Part shown: positions 35,425 through 47,110 of the stretch, one piece after another | How positions within the stretch are numbered: position 1 is the first letter of the stretch | Layout of the letters: each line of letters opens with the position of its first letter | Source of the DNA: Plectrocnemia conspersa | Taxonomy: Eukaryota > Arthropoda > Insecta > Trichoptera > Polycentropodidae | Length of the DNA: 64,000 bases | Direction of reading: 5' to 3' | Assembly (NCBI GenBank): GCA_009617715.1 | Contig: VTFK01000404.1 | Location: 1-64,000 of the forward strand | Translations under genes and position numbers: made by a program | The notes under the pieces: generated by a model | What the model was told of the DNA's origin: nothing | What the model saw: the letters and a program-made list of their open reading frames with translations, nothing else | Databases searched by the model: none

Positions 35425-35650
35425 ACCTGTTGAAATATACTACGGCTTCATCAACGATTAACCTAGGTTCGAATCCCATATTATTTTTTATCTTGTCTGG
35501 AAGATTGGAATTAATTATTAAAATATAATTTGATTCGAGTAAATCATGATAAATATTTTTTTATATTTTTCTAATCTCACGGTTGAATATCGTAATGATT
35601 AATTGAAATCAAGCTACGTCGTACATCCTAGGTATTAAAATGCATGTATG
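35425..35650 (+). repeat. tRNA-derived SINE, head and body
   Basis: ACCTAGGTTCGAATCCCA (about 35462-35479) contains a perfect B box. The body that follows includes TTTTTCTAATCTCA and AATATCGTAATGATTAATT, which match a SINE-like copy at about 42110. An A box cannot be placed with confidence. Confidence 0.55.
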
Positions 35651-36590
35651 TATTTAAAAACTTTATTGTATGGTCTTTATTTTTATTAATCTTGATCAAC
35701 TAATTTTAACGCAACGGTCATGAGTAGTCCTGACAGTTTTTTTTTTAATTTACGACCTTTGCAGTTTTTATTTGAATTTTTTATTATATTCATAATGAAA
35801 TATCATAAGCTCTCTATTTTTAGTACACATTTTAATATTACCAATAAAAATTAACGATCGTAACTGAAAAAAATATGACTATTTCTAGAATATCTAAAAG
35901 AAAATCAATTTCATTGATACTACGATTTTTTAGATGAATAACTTTATTTACATATTGCTTCTTTGATATACATAGATATAGTAAAATAATGAATTGGGAT
36001 ATGGTAAAAGTAATTACGCAAAAAAAAATAACATAAATAGTACTAAAGAAATAAAAATTAAAATAATTATCATTTTTAAAGAACAGATAAAATAAATTAA
36101 GCTTAAAATATAAATTGAATAGTCAGAGTCTAAAGTCATTTATTTAATTTAAATACAATACTTTAAAATTGAAATAAATTAATTTTAGCTTTTTTATTAT
36201 CAATATAAAAGTTTTAATTACATAATAACAATTATATTTCAGGCTTTACAATTCAATGAAAATTATACTTGTTATTGTATATAATGTAGTTTTAATAAAA
36301 AAAAAGCGACTTTTATGTTATTGATGAAAGGAAAAAAAAACGAGTTTTCACATCTATTTTCTTTGAACGTTATATTTCAGATAAATTAAAAATAGAAATT
36401 ATTCATTTACAGAGATTTAATTTTTTATACATTTAAAAGTATTTTTTTTTGTATAAAAATGCAGTAATGTAATAAGTAAATATATACTATTATATGTATC
36501 TTTAGTGACATGATTTGATTATTGTTGTATTTATTAGATTACCATTTAAATACTTCTTACCTCTATTATAAGTTCACAAGGGAGCATGCA
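35650..36590. other. AT-rich non-coding stretch
   Basis: Nothing recognised. Confidence 0.5.
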
Positions 36591-36597
36591 TATTTTC

Positions 36598-36725
36598 AGG
36601 AATCTGGCACGGGCACACCCTTTCTTATGCAGCGGTTGTAAATCAAAAATTTTCTTACTAATTACTTTTTAAGCAAAAATAGGCTCTATGAAAATTTTCG
36701 AAACATTAGCAAATTTTTCGGAAAT
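36598..36725 (-). repeat. Second copy of the repeat flanking the 11-kb ORF
   Basis: CACGGGCACACCCTTTCTTATG, GCGGTTGTAAA, AAAAATAGGCTCTATGA and TTCGAAACATTAGCAAATTTTTC follow the order found at 10850-10980. The 123-codon ORF itself is not conserved beside this copy. Confidence 0.5.
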
Positions 36726-36856
36726 AATAATTTTCTATTTGACATTTTTTTAACTATTGCATAAAAGAATGACGAAACTAGTCTTAAAAAAATATTTAGT
36801 AATCCATTTATTCGCTTATGTATCCATATAACACAATTCAATGTTTTTGAAATATT

Positions 36857-36885
36857 ATTTAACCCTTTGCGCTCCAAAGACATTT
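36857..36885 (+). mobile_element. Possible piggyBac-like terminus
   Basis: TTAACCCTTTGCGCTCC has the TTAA target plus CCCTTTG start shared by the MITEs at 24.8 and 50.5 kb. No matching right end was found, so the extent is unknown. Confidence 0.35.
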
Positions 36886-38620
36886 TCAAAAGTTTTTATG
36901 CAACTCCAGTGAATTTTTCAATAATTATATTTGAAGTAATACACAGGGAAAATTATGTTTTAATGCATTTAGTTATGAATATAAAAGGGGGCTTAAATTA
37001 TGATGACTCTTCAATATGTTATTAGACAAATTAATTTAAAAAATTAAGTTGTATACTTTTTTTAAAACAATTCGCTAAAATAAAGCCGGATATTTCGTAA
37101 TAATACGTCTTTTCTTTCTTCTTTTGCGACTTTTGCGGATCTGGTCCACAAATTCTGATTGTGATCTGTTTAAACATATATTCTAAATAAAATAGAATAT
37201 TTAAAGAAAACTTTTATAGGAATAAAATATTTTACCAAAAAAATGTTTTTTTGGAATGAAAAGCCCGTAATCAAAATGCTTCCATATTCGGAACATAAAT
37301 AATTCCCATCTTATGATCACCCTAAAAATTTCATCTCTTAGAGTATTTCTAATTGTTTTAAAGCTTCATCAAAAAAAAAAACTATATAATAGTCATTATT
37401 TTCAATACGATAAAATTAATTTTTGCTAGTTTTTCTTCTAAACTTTAAATAAAAAACACACTAATTTTAATACATATAATATAAATAAGAATAAATTACT
37501 GCAGAAATACGCAAAACTAGAGATATATTCAATATTTTAATTACAAATTAATTTAATTAAAACACCGAAAATTCAGGACCCAAATCTTTCTTCTTTTAGA
37601 ACAATAAATCTAGGACAACATCGTCTTTGATCGACCGCTTTTGGATGCCTCCTAAATTTTTATGCCAGGGGTCAAAACACCACTCGCCAATTTATTCCAA
37701 TAAAATATATTACTCATTATTTTTTGTCAGCTACGGTTATCCGATAGAACTATATGAGAAAAGAGTGCGTAGAAAATTGTAAATCTGTTTATTCATTGTG
37801 ATTTATTTATATAATTTTATTTTATTTATTGCACATTTAATATTAATTTTCGTAAGATTTATGTCTAATGTTAAAAGTAACAATAATTACATTTGAGTTA
37901 TAAATGTTTATGTAAATATTATAAAATAATAAATACATAAATACTGCATAACCCTTTAGTCCCAGACAATTTGGCCTAACATATGCTATTTTTTTTAAAT
38001 CATTGATTTACATTTGAGTTATAAATGTTTATGAAACTACATAAATACTGCATATCTCTATAATAGATATTTAATTGTTACAAATATAAGAAATATCATA
38101 TTTATTGACCAAAAAAAAACATATTGTAAATAAAGTTTGATTTAAAAAACACCGGTTAACACATTTTTATTACTTATTGCGATTATATCATCTAGTAAAT
38201 TGTTTTTCAATGAAAAGGGTTTTCTTTAAAAAAACATACATTTCGTGCAGCTTTTTAAATACATTTTTTATTTAAATAAAATTATTAAGACTTACTTATT
38301 ACTAATATTTAACACCTATGTTTGGTGAAGCAAATTCCGTAGATGATTTGTGTAAAAATATGTTTAAATAAAGATAAAAATGTACAAATAGTAGAAAGAA
38401 TTTTGTGTGAAAGCAAAAGCAGATGTAGAACACCTGATTTTGCTTTCGCTTCGCCAGCCATCCCTATCATAAAGAGTGGGGTAATTTATCTATTATATAA
38501 CATAGTTACTGAGAACAGCTAGGTACCGCTAGATTTTTCTTAGATAAAGCAAATGTAATCCTTTTATGTTGACACGTCGTGGTATATAAAAAAATAAAAA
38601 AAATATCGAATATGTTAAAT
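36885..38620. other. AT-rich stretch with a local duplication and a hairpin
   Basis: TTGAGTTATAAATGTTTATG and ACATAAATACTGCATA occur at about 37893-37952 and again at about 38011-38053, a local direct duplication. GAAAGCAAAA (about 38408) pairs with TTTTGCTTTC about 19 bases on. No gene is seen. Confidence 0.45.
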
Positions 38621-38638
38621 TCAATTTTTAAAATTGGG

Positions 38639-39500
38639 ATTCGACCTGAATTTTCAGATCGAATGCCGAATACATTTTCACCAGTAGTTATATATTTCTA
38701 CTAATGAAAGTATAATTTAACTGATAGGCGCTAATAAGCTGCTCTAAAATGTTTATGAAACTCAATTTGACAAATCCAAACCTAACCTAATGAAAGTTCT
38801 AAAACTAATTATCTATCAGGGGTAAATAAACGGAAGAATAAGTACAGACATCGCATCTCACATATTGCTCTATAGTTTGTCTGCATTTCGATATTACACT
38901 AAGTTTTAAAATATGATAGCTATCCTTACCGATATTACTATTAACTTCTAATATATTAGGGCTAATCAAAGTTTATTCAAACCGAATTTTGGTCAATAGG
39001 AGGGCGCAAAAACAATTATCACTTTTCAGAAGGCAAAAATTCACGTCAAAAGCAATAAAATCGTGGCGGCGCCGTTGCAGTGGGTACGCTCGGTATCGAG
39101 CGTTCCCACTGCGACGGCGACGACACGATTTTATTGATTTTGACGTGGATTTTTGACTTCTGAGAAGGGATAATTGTTTTTTGCTACCTCATATTGGGCA
39201 AAATTCGGTTTAAATGTACTCTATTCGATTCTCACTCGTAATATTGTTATAAAAAGTCTTTAAATAAACGCTTGATAATTGAGCGCTTTTACCGCGATGG
39301 CACGATTTTATAGATTTTGACCTGGACTGGAAATTAACTATATGGCAACACTGAGCAGTATAGAAAACAGATAAATATTATGAGTAGATATTTTTAATAA
39401 TTTTTACGCCTAATTAAAGTATTTTCATAAAATATGATTTTAGAAAATATGTCACAACGGTGGCTAATTTTTATATTTATTTGTAGCATAAAAAGGGTTA
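38639..39500 (+). mobile_element. Palindromic foldback element, family A copy 2
   Basis: The palindrome has arms at about 38980-39092 and 39097-39215 around CGCTCG-GTAT-CGAGCG. Its left flank carries CCTAACCTAATGAAAGTTCT, CATCGCATCTCACATATTG and GCTATCCTTACCGATATTAC. Its right flank carries GGCAACACTGAGCAG, ATTATGAGTAGATA and GTGGCTAATTTTTAT. Every one of these blocks is found, inverted, around the copy at 61.3 kb. The near-palindrome ATTCGACCTGAA-TT-TTCAGATCGAAT (38639-38664) marks the left side and has a perfect relative at 43.7 kb. No ORF is present. Confidence 0.85.
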
Positions 39501-39890
39501 ACTCGTAGCAATTATTATTTATTTAAGAAATTATATTACGATGTTAAAAATATATAAAATGCTATTTTTGTCATGAGGCTCGGAATCATTGTTTTTCTAA
39601 GGTCCGGGTCCGACACAGACTATTGTATTACGACATAGGAGTTTAAATGGTTCAAAACCTTAGGTAAATTGGTAAATTTTAAGTGGTTAGATTTTGCAAT
39701 ACCGGGTAGATTTTCCACTTTATATAGATAAATATTTTTCTAGTTGCCATTTTTTTCTGATTTTATTTTCTGTTATTTAAGCTTTGGCAGTGAAATCAAA
39801 AAATATATGAATAAAAATTCGCTAAAATTTCCATTTTCGGATTCAGCGCCCTAAAAACTTTATAGATCAGGATTTAAAAGTAGCAAAGAA
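39500..39890. other. AT-rich non-coding stretch
   Basis: Nothing recognised. Confidence 0.45.
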
Positions 39891-39894
39891 AATA

Positions 39895-39945
39895 AAAAAT
39901 ATTGCTTTTGGCGCGAATTTTTGACTTCTGAGAAGTGAGATTCAT
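39895..39945 (-). mobile_element. Family A single-arm fragment
   Basis: ATTGCTTTTGGCGCGAATTT then TTGACTTCTGAGAAGTGA is one arm of the palindromic family (of the AATTCACG type on the minus strand). It ends at the edge of a CpG-rich island. Confidence 0.6.
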
Positions 39946-39959
39946 CCGTAGGAAGGCAG

Positions 39960-40480
39960 TAGAAACGACTTCTATCGATCTTTATCGATCTCTCCCTCCT
40001 TTTCCTTGGCCGGTGGAAAGTGCAAGTGTTTTCCCGTCGTGCGGAAACGGAACCCTCGTGCAGCGGCGGCGGTGGGGCGCAGGCCCGCGTGGAGGGAGTC
40101 GCTCGCCGCTCGCGTTCCAGTTTTCGACACGCGGCCGCACTCGCAGCCAGCGGCCGACGATCATTCAGTAACCCAATTTGTATGAGCCAACACCGCCACT
40201 CGGCACCGCCGCCGACAGTGTTCGCGAGCGCGCGTTCAAACGCCGGCATGTTCGCGGACGGTCGTTGAAACCGACAAAGTGGAGGAACCAAAGCACCGCG
40301 TGCAGGAGGCGCGCGACACAAACGGCACCAGCTATTGCGGTGCCCGATCGCAACAGGGCTTTTGCGCGCAAAAAGGTTCGTGCCGCCTGATCGTAAACAC
40401 GCCGGTCGACGAACCCCCGAATTCGAATTTGAATCTCGCGCGCTCGTTCGGTATTACCCCGACACCCTAAAATAACCAAC
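39960..40480. promoter_or_regulatory. CpG-rich island, promoter or first-exon candidate
   Basis: About 500 bp with very high G+C and CpG content, the strongest CpG island in the window. Frames stay open on both strands (for example 82 codons plus at 40020-40268, and 153 codons minus from 40321, mostly non-ATG) because stop codons are rare at this composition. The proteins are Arg/Ala/Pro-rich and unrecognised. A TTCAGT initiator-like site lies near 40165. The block fits a promoter with GC-rich 5' UTR better than a coding exon, but strand and gene cannot be assigned. Confidence 0.4.
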
Positions 40481-40554
40481 TAAAATGTGACACCCAATGT
40501 GAAAATGTGACGCTATTGAATGAAAATTTGTCACGTATCAAATACTAACACAAC

Positions 40555-41185
40555 ATATGTCACAAATTATTGTGTCCTCAGTTGAGCAAAAAGTGTAATA
40601 TTAAAATTTCACAGTAATTTTATATGCATATGATTAGATACATATTTTATATTTTATCTAGTATTCGTTTTATCAATAACATATTTTTCCTTAAACTGAT
40701 AGTTGCATTAAATAACCTTTAAAATATATTTTGATTGACATCCAAAAACCCATAAATAAATTAATATAATATATAGTCCGTATTATAATTTTTTAACGAC
40801 TGTTAAATTCATTTGTTTAGATCCATACGTATATTAAATTTGTCCATATTCAGGTTAATAAGATTTAGAAGTATACTTGTTACAAATAATTATCTCTTCA
40901 ATTGAGCAAAAACTACTGAAATATTTTTTTCATAAAATATGTTTAGTGTCAGAATTTGACATTAAAAATTCACAGTAATTTTATATGTTTAAATATTTTA
41001 TATTTTGCCTAGTATTTGTTTTATCAAAAAAATATTTTCTCACTAAGCTGCCAGTTCCTTTAAAATATATTTTGTTGATGAAATTTTTATTAAGTATGTT
41101 CATCAGTGATTCATATTTATTTACGAAATCCAAAACTCAAAAATACGTTTTTTTTAAAGACTGTTAAACTTATTGTTTTGGTCCA
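40555..41185 (+). repeat. Diverged tandem duplication, about 330-bp spacing
   Basis: A first copy (about 40555-40830) and a second (about 40875-41185) share in order: TTGAGCAAAAA, TTCACAGTAATTTTATATG, TTTTATCTAGTATTCGTTTT, CTTTAAAATATATTTTG and ACGACTGTTAAA. Neither copy keeps a long frame. Confidence 0.65.
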
Positions 41186-41960
41186 GTTCAATTATATATA
41201 CATACAATATATTATATTAAAACGTATTAAATTTGTTCTTATTTTGGTAAAAATGTTTTAGAAGTATACATGTACTGTATTATGTATACTTCTATATCTA
41301 AAAATTTGGGATAAATAGTTTTAGTATTTCAGTTAATTATATGTTTGCGTAAATAACTTGTGTTTTTATTGTATGGACTTGATTATATTTTCTCAATTAT
41401 TTAACCATCACTGATTTGCATCCAGTGTTATTTTTTATATTGCTGCATGTTCTGTGTCTCTTTAGTAATAATTTTAATATGTTAGAATTTCAGTTAAACA
41501 TAATAACATTGTAGAAAAACATGTTTCGATTCGCTCTTCTGATATTTATTATATTTACTTTTAACGCTTTAAGAAAAAGAGCTAAAATAAGATTGTTTTT
41601 GCACCTATTTAAAATACTCATTCAAAGGTTGAATGAATGTAAAAGCTAATTGTAATTCTTTAAATGTTTTTATTCAATCGTATATTTTTATATAGCACTG
41701 CTACTTCTATAAGCTACATTTACTTTTTATTAAGACTTCATATCATTTATATGTATATAAGTATTTTATTAATTAGATATTAACGTTGAATATGTTTTAG
41801 TTTATTTTTTTGCCGGCACACAATTGGTAAGAAACAATCAGTGGTATAATTTGATGACTCTTTGCTTAGTGCTAATTATAATATCAATCGATCACCACAG
41901 TGATCCCTGCCATTTATAGTATCAACCCCTTACTTCCGATTAAATATGTTATTGTAAGAG
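41185..41960. other. AT-rich non-coding stretch
   Basis: Around 41925-41960 ATCAACCCCTTACTTCCGAT matches the complement of about 44355-44390, possibly a 5' part of the SINE-like copies. No gene is seen. Confidence 0.4.
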
Positions 41961-42310
41961 CATACTGTATACATTACCAGCACGATAAATTGTTGATTAA
42001 TATCAGAAAGACCTGAATTTAAATCCTATCAATGTCTGTGAGTTCTGATTTAATGATTATTTTATAATCATAATTCTGATCAAACACCACAAATTATGTT
42101 TTCCTAGATTTTTCTAATCTCAATAATAAATATCTTAATAAATAATTAAAATAAAATTGAACTAGGTAGTGCATATCTATTGATTATAAGCTGTATTAAT
42201 CGCTTATAAAAATAATCTCACTATTTACTTGTAGGTGTTGATTGTGTTTACATGGTTGTTAGGCATACACTGCTTGTCGTTTTGATCATTAACAATAAAT
42301 TAAAAAAATA
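41960..42310 (+). repeat. SINE-like copy, diverged
   Basis: A degenerate B-box-like GACCTGAATTTAAATCCTAT (about 42010) is followed by TTTTTCTAATCTCAATAAT, shared with the 35.5-kb SINE. Then come ATCTATTGATTATAA, CTATTTACTTGTAGGTGTTG and ATTGTGTTTACATGGTTGT, shared with the SINE at 51.1-51.5 kb and its inverted partner at 50.2 kb. It ends in an A-rich tail. Confidence 0.55.
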
Positions 42311-42740
42311 ATCATTTAACATTTTTATAAATTTAGTAGTAATTGATTGTGTTAATATTTTTGTAATGCATTAAAATAAATCATGTCATGTTAAACTGAA
42401 ATATTTATGATATATACTTACATAAGGATAGAATAGAAAAATCCAATATATAGTAGATATATAAATAGCAGCATTTCAGTACTTAATTATCTCCTTCTTT
42501 CGCCACTCTTTATCTTTTACCTTAATTATTAAACCCTGTCGCTTATAAATTTGGGTAACCCATTTCCATTTCTGTCTTCATCTGCTGCTGATTTTGTGCT
42601 TAGTAAATGTCCAAGATTCCATATATGTTAATAATGATTTAAAAAATTAAATAAGCAAAGAAGGTTATCAAAGTCAGACTAAAGATATATGCCCTCAATG
42701 TTTGTATTAACATTTATGAGACATATTAACATTTATAGTG
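42310..42740. other. AT-rich non-coding stretch
   Basis: Nothing recognised. Confidence 0.45.
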
Positions 42741-43330
42741 AATCTCTAAACCGAATTTTGCCCAATAAGAGAGTGCAAAAAACAATTATCTCTTCTCAGA
42801 AGGCAAAAATTCACGTCAAAAGCAATAAAATCGTGCCGTCGACGTCGCCGACACGATTTTATTGCTTTTGACGTGAATTTTTGCCTTCTGAGAAGTGATA
42901 ATTGTTTTTGCGCTCTCTTATTGACCAAAAGTCGGTTTAAATATACTTTGATCAGCCATCTTATATTATAAAATCTATAGTAATATCGGTAAGGATAGCA
43001 ATCATATTTTTAAAACATAGTTTAATATCGAAATGCAGACAATACTATGGAGCAATATGTTAGATGCGATATCTATCTGTACTTATTCTATCTAAAACTG
43101 TAATTAGTTTTAGAACTTTCATTAGGTTAGGTTTGGGTTTGAACAGCAAATGGAGGTTTCGTGACTGTCAAATTGATTTTTATAGACATTTTAGTGCAGC
43201 ATATTAGCGCCCATTAGTTAAATTATATTTTCGTTAGTAGAAATATATATCTACTGGTGAAAATGTATTTGGACTTTACTAGAGAAAATATCACTTTAAC
43301 AAAAAATACATATTCACTGTAACATTTATA
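42740..43330 (-). mobile_element. Palindromic foldback element, family A copy 3 (short core)
   Basis: Arms at about 42745-42840 and 42842-42942 meet at a GTCGAC-type centre. The inner 30 bp with GGGAACGCTCG found in copies 1, 2 and 4 is missing. Both arms carry AGGCAAAAATTCACGTC, so this copy is symmetrical where others differ between arms. The right flank (TAATATCGGTAAGGATAGCA, TGGAGCAATATG, TTAGGTTAGGTTTGGG, CTACTGGTGAAAATGTATTT) is the complement of the left flank of copy 2, giving the opposite orientation. Confidence 0.8.
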
Positions 43331-43560
43331 CATCGGATGTAAATAAATAATGATAAATATGTAAATATACATTACTATATATAGAAAAGTTGACGTCATA
43401 TAATTTACACCTGCCAGTATTTTATTTTCACTGAAAAAATATATATCTACTGGTAAAAATGTATTGCGATATGATTTCACTGAAATGACATATTTAAAAA
43501 AATATTTTCGGGATAGATTTGAGACTACTTTCTTTTAGGAATAACCACATGAAGCTAAAT
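43330..43560 (+). repeat. Interspersed repeat family B, copy 3
   Basis: GGATGTAAATAAATAATGAT through TTTCACTGAAATGACATATT and ATTTTCGGGATAGATT matches 29.02-29.22 kb and 8.80-8.82 kb. It directly continues the flank of family A copy 3, so A and B may be parts of one larger element. Confidence 0.6.
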
Positions 43561-44150
43561 GTATTATTTATTTATTTTGCTGCATAAATATAGTCAAATT
43601 ACCAATAATATTATACAATCTATAAAAACATTAAATTTATATAATTCAGCTGATAATGTTGTTGATTTTTCGTTATTTCTTTGCTTCTTCCTTAGGTATT
43701 CGATCTGAAAATTCAGATCGAATACCTAAATTTACTGCTACTTATTTATATTCGTTCAATATATCCTCTCATGTCTAATATTTTTTAAACGTTAAAAAAA
43801 AAAATAATTTGCAAAGAAATTTTAACACAAACGCAGCCATGTCAAAATACTACAATCTGTCCCTTTGAATAATAATATTTATTGTGAAAATACTACATAG
43901 AAAGTGGGTGCTTTTGAAGGCAATGTTCCGCTCCTTTTATTTATTATAAATATAAAAACTGCTGAAGGAACTTATACATAAAATACATCAATACATATAT
44001 CTCAAACAACTGTAGTTTAATTCAGATTCATTATTTGAGGTCGATTTTTTTCCAGAGTCGGACCCCGGGAATTTGTCTCCTCTCCCCCCATCCTCTCGGT
44101 AGGCCTGGATGTCATTATGCACGACTTATCTCGATTTTATTTTATTTATT
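43560..44150. other. AT-rich stretch with a perfect 18-bp inverted repeat
   Basis: TTAGGTATTCGATCTGAA (43692-43709) and its exact complement (43712-43729) are separated by two bases. A short GC-richer piece lies at about 44050-44110. No gene is seen. Confidence 0.6.
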
Positions 44151-44154
44151 CATC

Positions 44155-44400
44155 CTTCAGATCAGAATAATCTAGGAAAATCTAATCTGAGATGAATGAT
44201 AACAATTATAATTATATAATAACCACAATTCCGATCGTCCAGATACGATTGAAATTATAAAATACTAGGGTCTTTATGGCATTCAACCCTATATCTTGAT
44301 TAATAATATTATACATGTATGTACATATATACATATGATATTTTCTTATTCTTAACAATACCATATTTAATCGTAAGTAAGGGGTTGATGCAGTTATCGC
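44155..44400 (-). repeat. SINE-like copy, minus orientation
   Basis: On the minus strand the segment runs from ATCAACCCCTTACTTACGAT through TCAGATTAGATTTTCCTAGA to an AATAAATAAAATAAAAT tail. The first block matches about 41925 and the TTTTCCTAGATT block matches about 42100. The 66-codon minus ORF here is not accepted. Confidence 0.5.
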
Positions 44401-44439
44401 AAAGAAAAGCAATTCTTATCATGGGTGTAATCGAGCACT

Positions 44440-45030
44440 TGACGTCAAGTACTTTTCGATTCTTGTTACATTCCATAACGCAATGAACTTCACACGCATG
44501 GCTATAATGTTATCGCATGCGTTTTCTTATTGCAATTTCAATGAAAGCATTGATTATTGTCTCGGAGATCTTTCGCACACTCGGGTGCCGGAAGGACCGT
44601 TGTCTTGTTCTTCTCCGCGAGATTTCTCCAGTCACGCTGGACGGATCAGCATCCGCACCATTACGAGGAAGTCCACGGGCCAGCCTAGCGAGAAACTAAG
44701 TCAATCACTTTCTCCACGTCGAGCGGGCGTTTCCGCGTTGCGATGTCTGTCGGCTTCCGCTTCTCACGAAGAAGTCCTCCTGCACTGTCCTTCCTTCCAC
44801 TTGGTTGTCGTGAACCGTCATCTTCATATTTAGAACTCGAAGGAGGCAAAATATGGAAGAATGATATGGAAGATGAAAATAGCGAGTTTGTTGAACTTGA
44901 AGCGGTTTTTTCTCGGTCTCGGTTTCCGGTGTGCATTACTGGATTTCATCTTTTCCGCCACTGGCTAAATGTACCGACAGACAGCTTTGAAATTCCTAGC
45001 TTTTTCTCTTCAAAAGTGCGCTGTCAATAG
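44440..45030. other. GC-rich island with several open frames
   Basis: A perfect 14-bp palindrome ACTTGACGTCAAGT (44437-44450) containing a TGACGTCA site lies at the left edge. Frames are open on both strands: 116 codons plus from ATG at 44483, 95 codons plus from 44743, and 83 codons minus from 44936. The minus frame is Lys/Arg/Asp/Ser-rich (for example KYEDDGSRQPSGRKDSAGG). No domain is recognised and no splice structure is compelling. An exon or promoter island is possible. Confidence 0.35.
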
Positions 45031-45400
45031 ATCATATAGGCTAGCTGATTATAGTTTGTGAAGCTATCTATTGTGACGATAAATTATATTGAGTATGTGG
45101 TTAGTGTTTTGTAAATATGACGTCGTTGATTGCAGTTATTTTTATTTATAAAAGATTCTCCATCACAGATTTTTTTATATAAATATATAAAGCAGCTTCA
45201 AAGAAAGCTGAATAGAGTTTTCCCAGCATATAATAAAAAAAATAAACAGCTGCGCGAAACCCTTAAAGTGCTATGATTTTACTGCATATTAATAATAATG
45301 ATATGCTTGTTGATTTAGGGGTGTAAATATGTGTAGATGCAAAATAAAGAAATCATAAAAATGATAAAAAATATATTTAAGAAAATCAAAATATACTTTT
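45030..45400. other. AT-rich non-coding stretch
   Basis: Nothing recognised. Confidence 0.45.
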
Positions 45401-45414
45401 ACATAAAATTTCAA

Positions 45415-45740
45415 TAAGTAAACTATGGTGCAAATCTTTTTGGGATTAGGATCTTACTGGCCGTTAATAATAAAAATATGTTTTGTAAATGTCACTGAAG
45501 TTTGTTAATAAAATAAAGGATAAAGGAAATCGTAATTTAATAATCATGGATATGATAAATATATTATTGAAGTAAAAAAGTAAATAATCATGGATATGAT
45601 ACCATGAAACACATTGTTAGTTTCGAATAAGGAAGAATATAGCTTGCATTAATATTTTACAAAGTAAACTGTTGCGCAAACCCTTTTAGGATTAGGATTT
45701 AATGCCCAATAATAGGAAATATATTCTTTGTTGATAATGT
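45415..45740 (+). repeat. Local tandem duplication
   Basis: AAGTAAACTATGGTGCAAAT followed by TTTTGGGATTAGGATCTTA (about 45417) recurs as AAGTAAACTGTTGCGCAAAC and TTTTAGGATTAGGATTTAA (about 45663). Between them AATAATCATGGATATGATA appears twice (about 45540 and 45586). Confidence 0.6.
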
Positions 45741-46200
45741 GTTTTTATTTGCGTATTTCCTCATGAATAAAAAATAACTAATTCTGCGGTTACAATATAA
45801 TATATTAAAATTATAAATATAATACGTATACATTTAGAAAAAAAAAAAAAATTAACCATATTTTTCTTTAAAAAATCACTTTGCTCTTACCATTTCTATA
45901 CAAATGCGAAAGCAAAAAACTAAAACAGTTGTCACTGAATAGACTGATTTTTTCTGTCAAGTAGACGGTATGAAAGGGGTGCTATTGGATTATTTTGAGA
46001 AATACGTGCATTTAAATAAATACTTTGTTCTATAAAACGTATTGATTGTGCATATATGTAAAGTAAATCTTGAGCTGTTGCAGATATATATTCATGGGGT
46101 GTTCACTGTTTGCAAACTATATGTTTTATGTAATATATATTTTATATATTGCTTATTTAAATTGTTCTCGTATGCAATTAGTTAATCTACTCGTACGTTT
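45740..46200. other. AT-rich non-coding stretch
   Basis: Nothing recognised. Confidence 0.45.
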
Positions 46201-46392
46201 TTAACCACTTTTTTTAAACTTAATGACTCACCGGCGAGTTATTTGTTGATTATTTTTTTAAAACAGTATAAAATTGTACTAGCATAAATTATCTTTAAAG
46301 CAATTTTTTTATATTTATTCTTAGAAAGAGATACTGACGCGTGAAAAGAAAAAAAGTGACTCACCAATTAGTCGCTGGCGTTTAAAGGGTTA
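46201..46392. mobile_element. Short piggyBac-like MITE candidate
   Basis: The left boundary reads TTAACCACTTTTTTTAAAC and the right boundary GCGTTTAAAGGGTTAA, with TTAA at each outer edge. Inside them ATGACTCACCGG on the left pairs with AAGTGACTCACC.. / GGTGAGTCAC on the right as a subterminal inverted repeat. At about 190 bp it has no coding capacity. Confidence 0.5.
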
Positions 46393-46560
46393 AACAAAGA
46401 TCAGTGCTTAAAGAAATTGCTTGTACATATATTAATAACTGGCTATACATGTGCGGATCTGTCCGTCGTGGGTGCCTGTCGGACCTGTCGGTGTGTGGTG
46501 AAAAAAGACACAGATTTGTCTGTCCGCTGACCGTGATCTTTATATTTGCAATAATTTTTT
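46392..46560. other. Short GC-richer segment
   Basis: CCTGTCGGACCTGTCGG-type short repeats near 46477-46493. No gene is seen. Confidence 0.35.
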
Positions 46561-46784
46561 AGATGAATATTATGTTGAATAATCAAAATCGAAGTATGTA
46601 AGTACTTTATATAGAACACAAATAATCAGAGTTTCAGTACAATATGTATAACTAATAAAAAAAAGATTACACATGCAAGAAGTAATACTAAAAAAAATTG
46701 CACTATAATATAAAGTTTTTTTAAATTATGAAAATTTTGATTAAGTTGAAAATATAATATAGTAGTAAAAATTTTAAATGTACG

Positions 46785-47110
46785 AAACACGATGCCTGAC
46801 ATTGATTTTTATCATGTTTTTTATTCTTATTAAGTATGCTTAAAACGCTTAAAACTTTAATTAAATTTTACACTTAGTTTGAAATATCATGTTTATATCT
46901 TTTTTTATTTAAAAATAATTTTAATTCCTATTCTTATAGTTGAATATCAAAAATCAAATATTAGTAACATATGTAAATAAATAATAATTTAAAATGCTAC
47001 ATATGAGATAAAAATACTTTTTGACAAAAGTTATGATAAACGTTGAAAATAATATTCTGAAATGTACGAAACACGATGCCTAATATTTTTTTTTTTCGAT
47101 TTCTTATATT
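46785..47110 (+). repeat. Family alpha TACGAAACACGATG modules, two copies
   Basis: TGTACGAAACACGATGCCTGACATTG-type modules at about 46789 and 47063 lie 274 bp apart. They are preceded by GTTGAAAATAATAT-like sequence in both and followed by T-rich stretches and, for the first, an ACGCTTAAAAC block seen also at 3309. Confidence 0.65.

Noticed and set aside
39860..40479. 153- and 104-codon minus frames and several plus frames
   Set aside because: Frames are open on nearly all phases because the DNA is GC-rich. Most starts are not ATG and the composition is Arg/Pro/Ala-biased, with no recognised domain.
42689..42928. 60-codon frames on both strands with RRQKFTSKAIKSC-type sequence
   Set aside because: Both are translations of the inverted arms. 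The same peptide words recur at every palindrome copy with frames unrelated to coding selection.
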